A stretch of 42,501 nt of DNA, from NCBI GenBank assembly GCA_018712245.1, contig DVHE01000072.1:1-42501 (forward strand), read 5' to 3'. The stretch comes from Candidatus Avoscillospira avicola. Lineage in GTDB: Bacteria; Bacillota; Clostridia; Oscillospirales; Oscillospiraceae. The position numbers were made by a program, and so were the translations under genes. Shown one piece after another: positions 1 to 6,399 of the stretch. Numbering within the stretch: position 1 is the stretch's first letter; every line of letters starts with the position of its first letter. Under the pieces are notes generated by a model. That model was given only the letters and a program-made list of their open reading frames with translations. It ran no database searches and was not told where the DNA came from.

Positions 1-2
1 AA

Positions 3-169
3 AAGGTTCTCGGTTTTCTTCGAAAAGCTGTCGAACCTTTTGGGGTGTAAAGTGCGATTTCCGATGCGCATGTCCCCAGAAATCGCGATTTTAATTTTAT
101 TTCGCCGCTGCGGCGGCGAAACTCTGCGAGGCTTATTTCCCGCTTCCGGAGGTTTTTTGACACGCTCAG
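3..169. repeat. Left arm of a 167-bp inverted repeat shared with the other end of the window
   Basis: This arm matches the reverse complement of 42335-42501 with three mismatches (positions 78, 92 and 134). It contains three nested palindromes: an outer hairpin with AAGGTTC at 3-9 and GAACCTT at 33-39; GCGATTTC at 54-61 with GAAATCGC at 79-86; and a 9-bp stem with a 4-base loop at 100-121. No open reading frame or transposase is associated. The likely nature is a multicopy palindromic interspersed repeat (MITE- or REP-like) at which the assembly broke. A true mobile element end is possible but has no supporting gene. Confidence 0.9.
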
Positions 170-198
170 AAAAGGACTTGCCACCGGCAAGTCCTTTT
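170..198. terminator. Perfect 13-bp hairpin next to the left repeat arm
   Basis: AAAAGGACTTGCC pairs with GGCAAGTCCTTTT around the loop ACC. The A and T flanks make it work as a bidirectional intrinsic terminator. It starts exactly where the inverted-repeat identity ends. The right repeat arm is followed at the same place by a different strong hairpin (42304-42335), so the hairpin may be a variable part of the same element. Confidence 0.75.
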
Positions 199-385
199 CG
201 TTTACAAATTCGACAGACGGCTTCTGGTCCCGGCTCCGCCGGGACAATACTTTGCCTACACAGGAAGATAGGCAGCGCCAATATAACAACCCGGCTTGCT
301 TTGGCAAGACGGGTTGTCGCTGTTCAGGGCAGAAAGACTGCCTGCACAGGATGTGCCTATGGCCAAAAGAAAACAGCGAGGCTTC
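199..385. other. Gene-free stretch rich in short hairpins
   Basis: No coding sequence is supported here. Visible stems include GTCCCGG/CCGGGAC near 227-245, TGCCTA/TAGGCA near 253-274, an 8-bp plus 5-bp stem at 286-317 (ACAACCCG with CGGGTTGT), and GGCAG/CTGCC near 328-342. The series could be the 3' end of an upstream transcript beyond the contig edge, or a structured RNA. I do not recognise a known RNA family. Confidence 0.4.
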
Positions 386-414
386 TTGTCTTTTCTTTGA
401 AACTTCTGTATAAT
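386..414 (+). promoter_or_regulatory. Sigma-A type promoter for the coiled-coil/NUDIX genes
   Basis: TTGTCT at 386-391 and TATAAT at 409-414 are separated by 17 bases. The first start codon lies 31 bases downstream with an AAAGGAGG ribosome binding site between. Confidence 0.75.
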
Positions 415-445
415 GATTGGGAAATTCGAAAAAGGAGGCGGCGAC

Positions 446-1405
446 ATGGCAGAATCCGAGGATTTGCGGCGGCTGCGGGCGCAGATGGAGCGCAAGCGCC
501 AGCTGGAGGCGCAGGTGCGAGAGATGCGGACCCAGCGAGAGAATTTGACGCGCCGGGTGCAGGAGCTGCAGCGGCAGATGCAGATGGAGCAAGCCGATGT
601 AGACCGGCTGGAGGGCCACAGTCTGGCGGCATTTTTCTATGGCGTCATCGGCAAAATGGATGAAAAGCTGACGAAAGAGCGTCGGGAGGCCTATGCTGCT
701 CGGGTCAAGTATGACGCCGCTGCTCGGGAGCTTTCTGATTTGGAAGCGGCCCTGCGGGACCGGGAAGACGAGCTGCGTACGCTGTCTGGCTGCGAGGCCC
801 GCTACGCCCAAGCCCTCCATGCGCGAGGGGAGGCACTTAAAGCAGCCGGCGGCGCCGTCGGCGCCGAAATCCTAAAGCTGGAGGAGCGGCTGGCCGCTCT
901 GGAAAGCCAGCGCCGGGAGCTGCGGGAGGCTGTTTTCGCTGGAGAACAGGCACGGAATACCGCGGATGCTATTCTCTCCAGTCTGAACAGCGCCGAGGGC
1001 TGGGCTACCTGGGACTTGGTGGGCGGCGGTCTCATTTCCGATCTGGCCAAGCACGGACATTTGGATGATGCGCAGCAGATGGTGGAGCAGCTCCAGGTCC
1101 AGCTGCGGCGCTTCAAGACGGAGCTGGCCGACGTGACCATCCAGGCCGATCTGCAAATCAGCATCGATGGCTTCCTCCGCTTTGCCGACTACTTTTTTGA
1201 CGGCCTGTTTGCCGACTGGATGGTGCTGGACCGCATCGGCCAATCTCAGTCCCAGACCCAGGAGACCCGAAATCAGATTCAGCTGGTGCTGGATCGTCTG
1301 GAAGCACTCCTGCGGGCCGCGGATCGGGAACAACAGGAGACCAAGGCACGGCTGGATCAGGTGATTACCGAGTCAGCCGGGGAGCGGCTGGGACTGCCGG
1401 AGTGA
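446..1405 (+). CDS. Coiled-coil hypothetical protein
   Basis: A 319-residue protein I do not recognise by name. It is dominated by long charged heptad stretches: residues about 5-45 (rich in R, E, Q, L), 65-155 and 270-310. These predict extended coiled coils. Between them is a short segment with hydrophobic and aromatic residues (FADYFFDGLFADWMVLD, about residues 240-256) that could be a compact globular patch. There is no signal peptide or membrane segment, so a cytoplasmic location is likely. The ATG at 446 is chosen over the in-frame ATG at 413 because AAAGGAGG ends 6-8 bases before it and the 413 start falls inside the -10 box. The gene ends 13 bases before the NUDIX start, so the two are probably cotranscribed. 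Function is unknown. Confidence 0.85.
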   Translation: MAESEDLRRLRAQMERKRQLEAQVREMRTQRENLTRRVQELQRQMQMEQADVDRLEGHSLAAFFYGVIGKMDEKLTKERREAYAARVKYDAAARELSDLEAALRDREDELRTLSGCEARYAQALHARGEALKAAGGAVGAEILKLEERLAALESQRRELREAVFAGEQARNTADAILSSLNSAEGWATWDLVGGGLISDLAKHGHLDDAQQMVEQLQVQLRRFKTELADVTIQADLQISIDGFLRFADYFFDGLFADWMVLDRIGQSQSQTQETRNQIQLVLDRLEALLRAADREQQETKARLDQVITESAGERLGLPE

Positions 1406-1418
1406 GAGGCGGATGAAG

Positions 1419-1841
1419 ATGGAACCGATTTATGAAAAGAGCTGCGGCGCCGTAGTCTGGGCGCGGTTTGCCGATGGGGTTCGGTATCTGATGGTACAAA
1501 TGCGCAAGGGCCATGTGGACTTCGCCAAGGGCCACATGGAGCCGGGGGAAAATGAATTACAGACGGCTGCCCGGGAAATCTGGGAGGAGACGGGCCTGAT
1601 TGTGGAGCTGGACCCGAGCTTTCGGGTCGTGACGACCTACTCCCCCTATCCGGGCTGCATCAAGGACGTGGTGTATTTTACCGCCCGGGCTGGGGACACG
1701 GAGACGACGCCCCAGCCGTCGGAAATTCAGAGCCTGCACTGGGCGACGCTGGAAGAGGCTCGGGCACAGCTGACCTATGACAGCGCCCGGGATATTTTGG
1801 ACCAGGCGGCGCGGTATTTGCTGGCAGCTGGAGAGATTTGA
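1419..1841 (+). CDS. NUDIX hydrolase
   Basis: A 140-residue protein of typical single-domain NUDIX length. The complete Nudix box Gx5Ex7REUxEExGU is present: G38, E44, then REIWEETGL at residues 52-60. The metal-binding glutamates E53, E56 and E57 are intact. The N-terminal SCGAVVW strand and the family pattern resemble bis(5'-nucleosyl)-tetraphosphatase-type (Ap4A) NUDIX proteins, but the substrate cannot be assigned from sequence. The ATG at 1419 is preferred over the one at 1413 because GAGGCGG sits immediately before 1413 and is better spaced for 1419. It lies 13 bases after the coiled-coil gene and upstream of the 180-aa hypothetical gene, in a probable three-gene transcript. Confidence 0.9.
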   Translation: MEPIYEKSCGAVVWARFADGVRYLMVQMRKGHVDFAKGHMEPGENELQTAAREIWEETGLIVELDPSFRVVTTYSPYPGCIKDVVYFTARAGDTETTPQPSEIQSLHWATLEEARAQLTYDSARDILDQAARYLLAAGEI

Positions 1842-1883
1842 AGGCGGCGATGCGCCTGCAGAGCCATGCCAAGGAGGACTGCG

Positions 1884-2426
1884 ATGAATCCGCTGGAACG
1901 ATATTTGCGGGAATACGGCCTGCTTCTCTGCAACCAGAATCCCGAGCTGCCCGCGCTGGAAGACATCGGGGCGGGGTGGCAGGATGTCACGGCGCTGATC
2001 GACGCCCACCGGCTCTTTTATTCCAAGGCCTACCGGGGCCGCACGACCTACCTGTCGCCGGAGGTCTACGGCCTGCTGAAAGCCTGTAGGCCCGAAAGGC
2101 CGCTGCCCGAGGCGGCGGCCCGGATCTATGGGCTGCTGGAGGGAAATGCGGCCGACACGGCGCTGCTGAAGCGGCTCTGCGGGCTGCCGCCCCGGGATTT
2201 CCAGCAGGGATTTCAATGCCTGCTGCGTAACCTCCGGATCACCGCCGTCCAAAACGGGACGGCCCGCAACGAGAACTGGTCCACGTTCCTCTACGGCACC
2301 GCGGCGGACTGGGAGCGGGACGCGCCCCAGGCGGCGCCGGTGGACGCACCCCGGGAACGCCTGGAGGAGATTCTCTCCCGGACCATGACGGCGCGGCAGA
2401 TCCAATTGCTGCTGCGATTTCCATGA
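1884..2426 (+). CDS. Hypothetical protein, possibly AlkZ-related
   Basis: A 180-residue soluble protein. The middle part (about residues 60-135) has the look of winged-helix DNA-binding segments, with LSPEVYGLLKACR followed by LKRLCGLPPRDFQQGFQCLL. The pattern recalls proteins annotated as AlkZ-related in Clostridia, but this is from memory and weak. No catalytic motif is evident. The start at 1884 is set by AAGGAGG at 1871-1877 with 6-base spacing; the in-frame ATG at 1866 lacks a ribosome binding site. It is third in a likely operon with the coiled-coil and NUDIX genes. A short GAAAGG/CCTTTC stem with a T run overlaps its stop codon. Confidence 0.8.
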   Translation: MNPLERYLREYGLLLCNQNPELPALEDIGAGWQDVTALIDAHRLFYSKAYRGRTTYLSPEVYGLLKACRPERPLPEAAARIYGLLEGNAADTALLKRLCGLPPRDFQQGFQCLLRNLRITAVQNGTARNENWSTFLYGTAADWERDAPQAAPVDAPRERLEEILSRTMTARQIQLLLRFP

Positions 2427-2443
2427 AAGGCGCCCTTTCTTTT
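2425..2443 (+). terminator. Short hairpin with T run after the 180-aa gene
   Basis: GAAAGG pairs with CCTTTC around CGC and is followed by TTTT. The stem is only 6 bp and overlaps the stop codon, so termination may be partial. Confidence 0.45.
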
Positions 2444-2486
2444 AATCTTCTTTTCATCTTGCCGCAAAGACGCCCTCATGGAGCCA

Positions 2487-2495
2487 TGGTAGAAT
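2487..2495 (+). promoter_or_regulatory. Extended -10 promoter upstream of the DUF4342/two-component operon
   Basis: TGGTAGAAT gives a TGn extension plus a -10 hexamer TAGAAT (2490-2495). No convincing -35 lies at 17 bases. The start codon at 2523 follows 27 bases later with AAGGAGGTG at 2508-2516. Confidence 0.55.
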
Positions 2496-2522
2496 AGGGC
2501 CATCAATAAGGAGGTGTCCCCC

Positions 2523-3041
2523 ATGGACCAAATGGAAAAGATTGAAACCCTGCGGGAAAAGACAGGGTGCAGCTATACGGAGGCCCGGGCCGCGCTGGAG
2601 CAGTGCGACGGGGATTTGCTGGACGCATTGTGCTATCTGGAGAGCCACGGCAAGTCCCTGGTGGCCGGCGCTTACAGCTCCACGGCCCAGGAGCCCCCGC
2701 CGGAGGAGCCCCGGCAGGAACAGCCCCAGGACGACGGCGCTTTTGCCAAGGGCTGCAAGGCGTTTTGGGACGGCATCGTGGCGCTGATTCGCCGCGGCAA
2801 CCGAAATCACTTCGTGATGACCGACAAGGGAGGCCGCCAAACCCTGTCGATGCCGGTGACACTGTTTGTGGTGCTGCTGGTGGCGGCCTTTTGGGTGGTG
2901 GTGCCGCTGATGGTGGTGGCTCTGTTCTTCGGCTGCCGCTTCTCCTTTGCCGGGCCGGAGCTGGGCCGGGAGGACATCAACAGCGCCATGGGCAAGGCCA
3001 CCGACTTTGCCGAGGACATTAAAATGGAATTCCAGGAGTAA
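2523..3041 (+). CDS. DUF4342-type membrane protein with N-terminal UBA-like domain
   Basis: A 172-residue protein in three parts. Residues about 1-45 resemble the UBA-like helical bundle of EF-Ts (LREKTGCSYTEARAALEQCDGDLLDAL). A Pro/Glu/Gln-rich linker follows. The C-terminal half is DUF4342-like, with a strongly hydrophobic segment (about residues 112-140, MPVTLFVVLLVAAFWVVVPL) likely to span or insert in the membrane. Start 2523 fits AAGGAGGTG with 6-base spacing; the upstream in-frame GTG at 2514 lies within that site. It is the first gene of an operon with a response regulator (12 bases downstream) and a histidine kinase. The linkage suggests a role tied to that envelope sensor, but the function of the family is not established. 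Confidence 0.9.
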   Translation: MDQMEKIETLREKTGCSYTEARAALEQCDGDLLDALCYLESHGKSLVAGAYSSTAQEPPPEEPRQEQPQDDGAFAKGCKAFWDGIVALIRRGNRNHFVMTDKGGRQTLSMPVTLFVVLLVAAFWVVVPLMVVALFFGCRFSFAGPELGREDINSAMGKATDFAEDIKMEFQE

Positions 3042-3053
3042 GGAGGCTGGCCC

Positions 3054-3731
3054 ATGGCCGGACGGATTTTGATTGTGGAGGACGAGGCGGCCATCGCCCG
3101 GTTTGTGGAGCTGGAGCTGCGGCATGAAGGCTACCAGGTGGACAAGGCCGAGGATGGCCGCGCCGGGCTGGAGCAGGCCATGGCTGGGCAGTATGACCTT
3201 GTTTTGCTGGACATCATGCTGCCGGGCCTCTCGGGGCTGGAGGTGCTGCGGCGGCTGCGGCGGGAAAAGGACACGCCGGTGATCCTCCTCACCGCCCGGG
3301 ACACGGTGATGGACAAGGTCTCGGGGCTGGACATGGGCGCCGACGACTATATCACCAAGCCCTTCGCCATCGAGGAGCTGCTGGCCCGCATCCGCACGGC
3401 GCTGCGCAAGCGCCCGGCCAAGGCTCCCGAGCCGGTGCTGACCCTGGGGCCCATTGCCATGGACACCGCCCGGCGGCAGGTCCGCTGCAACGGCCAGGCG
3501 GTGGAGCTGACAACCCGGGAATTTGATGTGCTGCGGCTCTTTTTGGAGAATCCGGAGATCGTCCTCTCCCGGGAGACGTTTTTGAGCCGGGTCTGGGGCT
3601 ACGATTACGTGGGTGAGACCAATGTGGTGGACGTCTATATCCGCTATCTTCGCGGCAAGCTGGATGCCGCCTGCGGAAAGAGCCTGATTCACACGGTGCG
3701 GGGCGTGGGCTACGTCCTGCGGGAGGACTGA
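3054..3731 (+). CDS. OmpR/PhoB-family response regulator
   Basis: A 225-residue two-domain regulator. The receiver domain (1-115) has the acidic pair E9/D10, phospho-acceptor D53 in LVLLDIMLP, T79 and the conserved K101 in ITKPF. The winged-helix DNA-binding domain (about 128-224) carries TTREFDVLRLFLENP and ends with the typical RGVGYVL strand. It should bind promoter DNA as a dimer after phosphorylation by the histidine kinase encoded next, which starts on the base after this gene's stop codon. An AAGGAGG motif precedes the ATG. Targets are unknown; autoregulation of the three-gene operon is plausible but no operator repeat was identified. Confidence 0.96.
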   Translation: MAGRILIVEDEAAIARFVELELRHEGYQVDKAEDGRAGLEQAMAGQYDLVLLDIMLPGLSGLEVLRRLRREKDTPVILLTARDTVMDKVSGLDMGADDYITKPFAIEELLARIRTALRKRPAKAPEPVLTLGPIAMDTARRQVRCNGQAVELTTREFDVLRLFLENPEIVLSRETFLSRVWGYDYVGETNVVDVYIRYLRGKLDAACGKSLIHTVRGVGYVLRED

Positions 3732-5033
3732 ATGCGCGAGGTAAAGACGGGCGCCACGGCCCGAAAAATACTGAGAACCCAAAAGAGCGCCATGGGCTGG
3801 ACGCTGCTGCTCTCCAACCTGCTGCTCCTGACCCTGGCCCTGGGCGGCCAGGCGCTCTACTATATGCAGCTTTACGCCGGCGGCTGGGCGGCGCTGGGCA
3901 GCACCACGTTCACCGCCGCGTACCTGGACGCCATCACGCTGGAGCCGCGGCTGCGGCTGCGCTTCACCCTGGAGGCTGTGGGCATGGAGGCCCGATCCTG
4001 GGATGTTACGACAGAGTTGGCGCTGACTCTGGCGCTGTTTCTGGGCTTTGTCCTGGTGCAGGGCCTGATTTCCGCCATCTCCGGGGCCATCTGGCGGGGC
4101 CGGGTGCGGCAGCACCTGAAGCGCCTGACCAGCCTGGCCCAGGAGGCCCGGCGCCTGGGCGCCGAGGCTGCCGCGCCCCAAAAGGTGGAGCATCTGCGGG
4201 AGGCCATCGGCCACATCCAGCCCACCGAGCCCACCCGGCTCCACACCGCCGACCCGGACCTCAAGGGCCTGGAGGACGCCGTCAACGACCTGCTGGACCG
4301 GATGCAGGCGGCCTACAGCCAGCAGACCCGCTTCGTCTCCGACGCATCCCACGAGCTGCGGACGCCCATCGCCGTCCTCAAGGGCTACGCCGATCTTCTG
4401 GAGCGCTGGGGCAAGGACGACCCCCAGGTGCGCGACGAATCCATCGCCGCCATCCAGACCGAGGCAGAGCGGATGAGCCGCCTGGTGGAGCAGCTTTTGT
4501 TCCTGGCCCGGGGCGACAGCGGACGCACCCAGCTCAGCAAGGGAACGGTGGATCTCTCCGATCTGGCGCGGGAGGTCTGGGAGGAGTCCAACATGATCGA
4601 CTCTGCCCACCACTGGCTGCTGGATGCGCCCGCGCCGCTGACCATCTGGGCGGACCGGGATATGCTCAAGCAGGCGCTGCGGATTCTCTCGGACAACGCC
4701 GCCAAGTATACGGCCCGGGGCGGCGAGATTCAGCTGCGGGTTTGTCTCGATTCCGAGGGCCGGGCCACAGTCTCGGTGCGGGATTCCGGCATGGGTATCC
4801 GCCCGGAGGACGCGCCCCACGTGTTCCAGCGGTTTTACCGGGCCGACCCGGCCAGGAGCCGCCAGAGCGGCGGCGCGGGGTTGGGCCTCTCCATTGCCAG
4901 CTGGGTCATCTCCCAGCACGGCGGCTATTTGGAGGTCTACAGCTGGGAAGGCGTGGGCAGCCGCTTCACCATTGTTCTGCCGGTGGAGACCCCGCCCGGG
5001 GAAACGCCGCCGGAAGAGAACACAAAGGCATAA
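3732..5033 (+). CDS. Sensor histidine kinase
   Basis: A 433-residue membrane kinase. Two transmembrane segments (about 23-45 and 96-120) bracket an extracytoplasmic loop of roughly 50 residues. A cytoplasmic linker follows, then the HisKA domain with H207 in FVSDASHELRTP and the HATPase_c domain with N322 in the N box, DSGMG at 351-355 and GAGLGL at 381-386. All residues for autophosphorylation are present. The ATG directly follows the regulator's TGA, so translation is coupled and the pair is cognate. The small sensor loop points to membrane or cell-wall sensing rather than a large ligand, but the signal is unknown. A strong terminator ends the operon 20 bases downstream. Confidence 0.96.
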   Translation: MREVKTGATARKILRTQKSAMGWTLLLSNLLLLTLALGGQALYYMQLYAGGWAALGSTTFTAAYLDAITLEPRLRLRFTLEAVGMEARSWDVTTELALTLALFLGFVLVQGLISAISGAIWRGRVRQHLKRLTSLAQEARRLGAEAAAPQKVEHLREAIGHIQPTEPTRLHTADPDLKGLEDAVNDLLDRMQAAYSQQTRFVSDASHELRTPIAVLKGYADLLERWGKDDPQVRDESIAAIQTEAERMSRLVEQLLFLARGDSGRTQLSKGTVDLSDLAREVWEESNMIDSAHHWLLDAPAPLTIWADRDMLKQALRILSDNAAKYTARGGEIQLRVCLDSEGRATVSVRDSGMGIRPEDAPHVFQRFYRADPARSRQSGGAGLGLSIASWVISQHGGYLEVYSWEGVGSRFTIVLPVETPPGETPPEENTKA

Positions 5034-5053
5034 ATGGCATAACATAGACAAGC

Positions 5054-5098
5054 CCCCCGGACGCGGCCAAATGCCGCGTCCGGGGGTTGAGCGTTTTT
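5054..5098 (+). terminator. Intrinsic terminator of the two-component operon
   Basis: A perfect 14-bp GC-rich stem (5054-5067 with 5073-5086), 5-base loop CAAAT, and a T tract at 5093-5097. Confidence 0.9.
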
Positions 5099-5099
5099 A

Positions 5100-6240
5100 T
5101 CCCTTTTGCCGTAGGGGCGCGCATCGCGCGTCCGCTTAGCGGCAGTACCCGAGGGCCTTCGCCGAGCGCACTCGCCCAAGCCTCCCCTAACGCCCGCAGG
5201 GCTTTCGGGGAGGCCCGCAAGGGAGCGCCGCCAGTGGCGGAAGAAGCGGCGGCCCGGGGACATGGCGAAGCCATGCCGGAGGGATGCTGTAGGGGCGGCG
5301 ATGGGGGTGCGGTGGTACAAACGGCCTCCCGCAGCCACCGCGCCCTTCACGAGAGGCCGCTTCGCGGCGCGAACGCGCAATGCGCGTTATCTACGGCGAA
5401 GACGCAAGCGCGCACATAAAAGCTGCCGTGTGCAAAGTCCACCCCATGTTCCGGGGCGGTTTGTGCGGCCTTAGCGAAAATCACTGTAGCCGTAACGATT
5501 CCCCGATTCCACTGGCCCGCGCGAAGCCGGGAAGGGGCAGGCAGTATGGGACGGGATGGCCCGGAGGACCGCAGCTGCCTGGGCAATGCCTCTTCCGGGG
5601 ATGCACGCCGCGCAGCCCCAACGGGGGACCGGGGGCCGCAGCCCTCGGCGCGTTTTGGGGACTTTTCCGCGGTGAAAAGTTCCCCGCCGGAGGCAACAGG
5701 CCCGCGACGCTAGAGCGCTTTCGTCGAACAGACCCGCCTGCGGCGGGTTTGGGCCGATGAAGGCATCGGCCCCTACGGCGGCGACGGGAGTGCGGCGGTA
5801 CAAACGGCTTTATGCAACCCCCGCGCCTTCCACGAGAGGCCGCTCACGCGGCGCGGGCCGATGTGGCCCGCAAGGGAGCGCTGGCTTCGGCAGATGCAGC
5901 GACCGCAGCGGTCCAGCGACGGAGGGGTTGACAATCCCCCAGTCTCGCTTCGCGAGCCAGCCCCCTTTACACAAGGGGGCCTTTGGGGTGCGGCGATACA
6001 AACGGCCTCCCGCAGCCGCCACCGCGCCCACTACGAGAGGCCGCTTCGCGGCGCGGACGCGCAATGCGCGCCCCTACGGCGGAATCGCGCCCCCGATGCG
6101 TTCGGCGGAAGCGCTCAAACAACGCAGCCAGACGGGCGGCTATTAGCCGCCCCTACAGACTCGCCCCGGGGGTCGTCGTAGGGACGGGCTGTATGCCCGC
6201 CCATGCCGCGTCTGCGGCTTGCCGCAGACTTATAAGGAAA
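5100..6240. repeat. Gene-free block of interspersed repeats
   Basis: About 1.1 kb without a credible gene: open frames here lack ribosome binding sites and consist of low-complexity Arg/Ala/Gly/Pro. It is built from mixed repeat units. There are three direct copies of a roughly 100-bp unit (about 5290-5398, 5779-5872 and 5982-6081, sharing GTACAAACGGC and GAGAGGCCGCT), a 60-bp unit at 5923-5982, and several palindromic GTAGGGGC-type ends (for example near 5113, 5289, 6133 and 6179). A long hairpin lies at 5657-5685. It appears to be a nesting site for small mobile repeats between two operons. Confidence 0.8.
5923..5982. repeat. 60-bp repeat unit, inverted copy at 35940-35999
   Basis: This unit is identical at 59 of 60 positions to the reverse complement of 35940-35999. 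It contains the stems CTCGCTTCGCGAG-like and CCCCCTTTACACAAGGGGG. A diverged third copy lies at about 40537-40590. Such near-identity 30 kb apart indicates recent spread or gene conversion. Confidence 0.9.
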
Positions 6241-6283
6241 GTCTCATGCAGGTGTTGAAAACCAATCGTCAAAAATGTCGTCT

Positions 6284-6292
6284 TGTTATGAT
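6284..6292 (+). promoter_or_regulatory. Extended -10 promoter for the solute-binding protein
   Basis: TGTTATGAT supplies a TGn extension and TATGAT (6287-6292). A TTGAAA lies at 6255-6260 but its 26-base spacing is too long to act as the -35. Confidence 0.5.
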
Positions 6293-6315
6293 ATAAGGAA
6301 GATGACACGAAGAAA

Positions 6316-6399
6316 TTGAAAGCGCTTTTGCTGGTTGCCTGTTGTATTGCATGTGCTCACGATGCGCATTTCAGCCGCTTAGGGAGGAGAAGAATATGA
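6316..6399 (+). CDS. Possible 27-codon upstream ORF resembling a lipoprotein signal peptide
   Basis: A TTG-initiated frame begins with residues LKALLLVACCIACAHD, a typical hydrophobic signal-peptide core with Cys residues. It ends in TGA overlapping the ATG of the solute-binding protein (ATGA). It could be a translated leader that couples to the downstream gene, or the remnant of a degraded duplicate lipoprotein gene. The ribosome binding site is poor, so translation is uncertain. Confidence 0.25.
   Translation: MKALLLVACCIACAHDAHFSRLGRRRI

Noticed and set aside
84-93. The two contig-end repeats as a replication origin or phage attachment sites
   Set aside because: No DnaA boxes, integrase gene or tRNA half-site accompany them.
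199-385. A tRNA or known small RNA in the hairpin-rich left end
   Set aside because: No cloverleaf with a T-loop GTTCnA pattern and no recognisable small-RNA signature could be assembled from the stems.
40-663. A 207-codon plus-strand frame starting in the left repeat
   Set aside because: It crosses the repeat, a terminator hairpin and a promoter and overlaps the better-supported coiled-coil gene in another frame.
2454-5051. An 865-codon open frame on the minus strand opposite the two-component operon
   Set aside because: It is an antisense shadow of GC-rich genes: its product is low-complexity His/Gln/Gly/Leu-rich with no domain, and the plus strand carries well-formed DUF4342, regulator and kinase genes.
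5100-6240. Protein genes or a CRISPR array in the repeat-rich gap
   Set aside because: Repeat units are long, irregularly spaced and palindromic rather than 25-40 bp with unique spacers; open frames lack ribosome binding sites and have biased composition.
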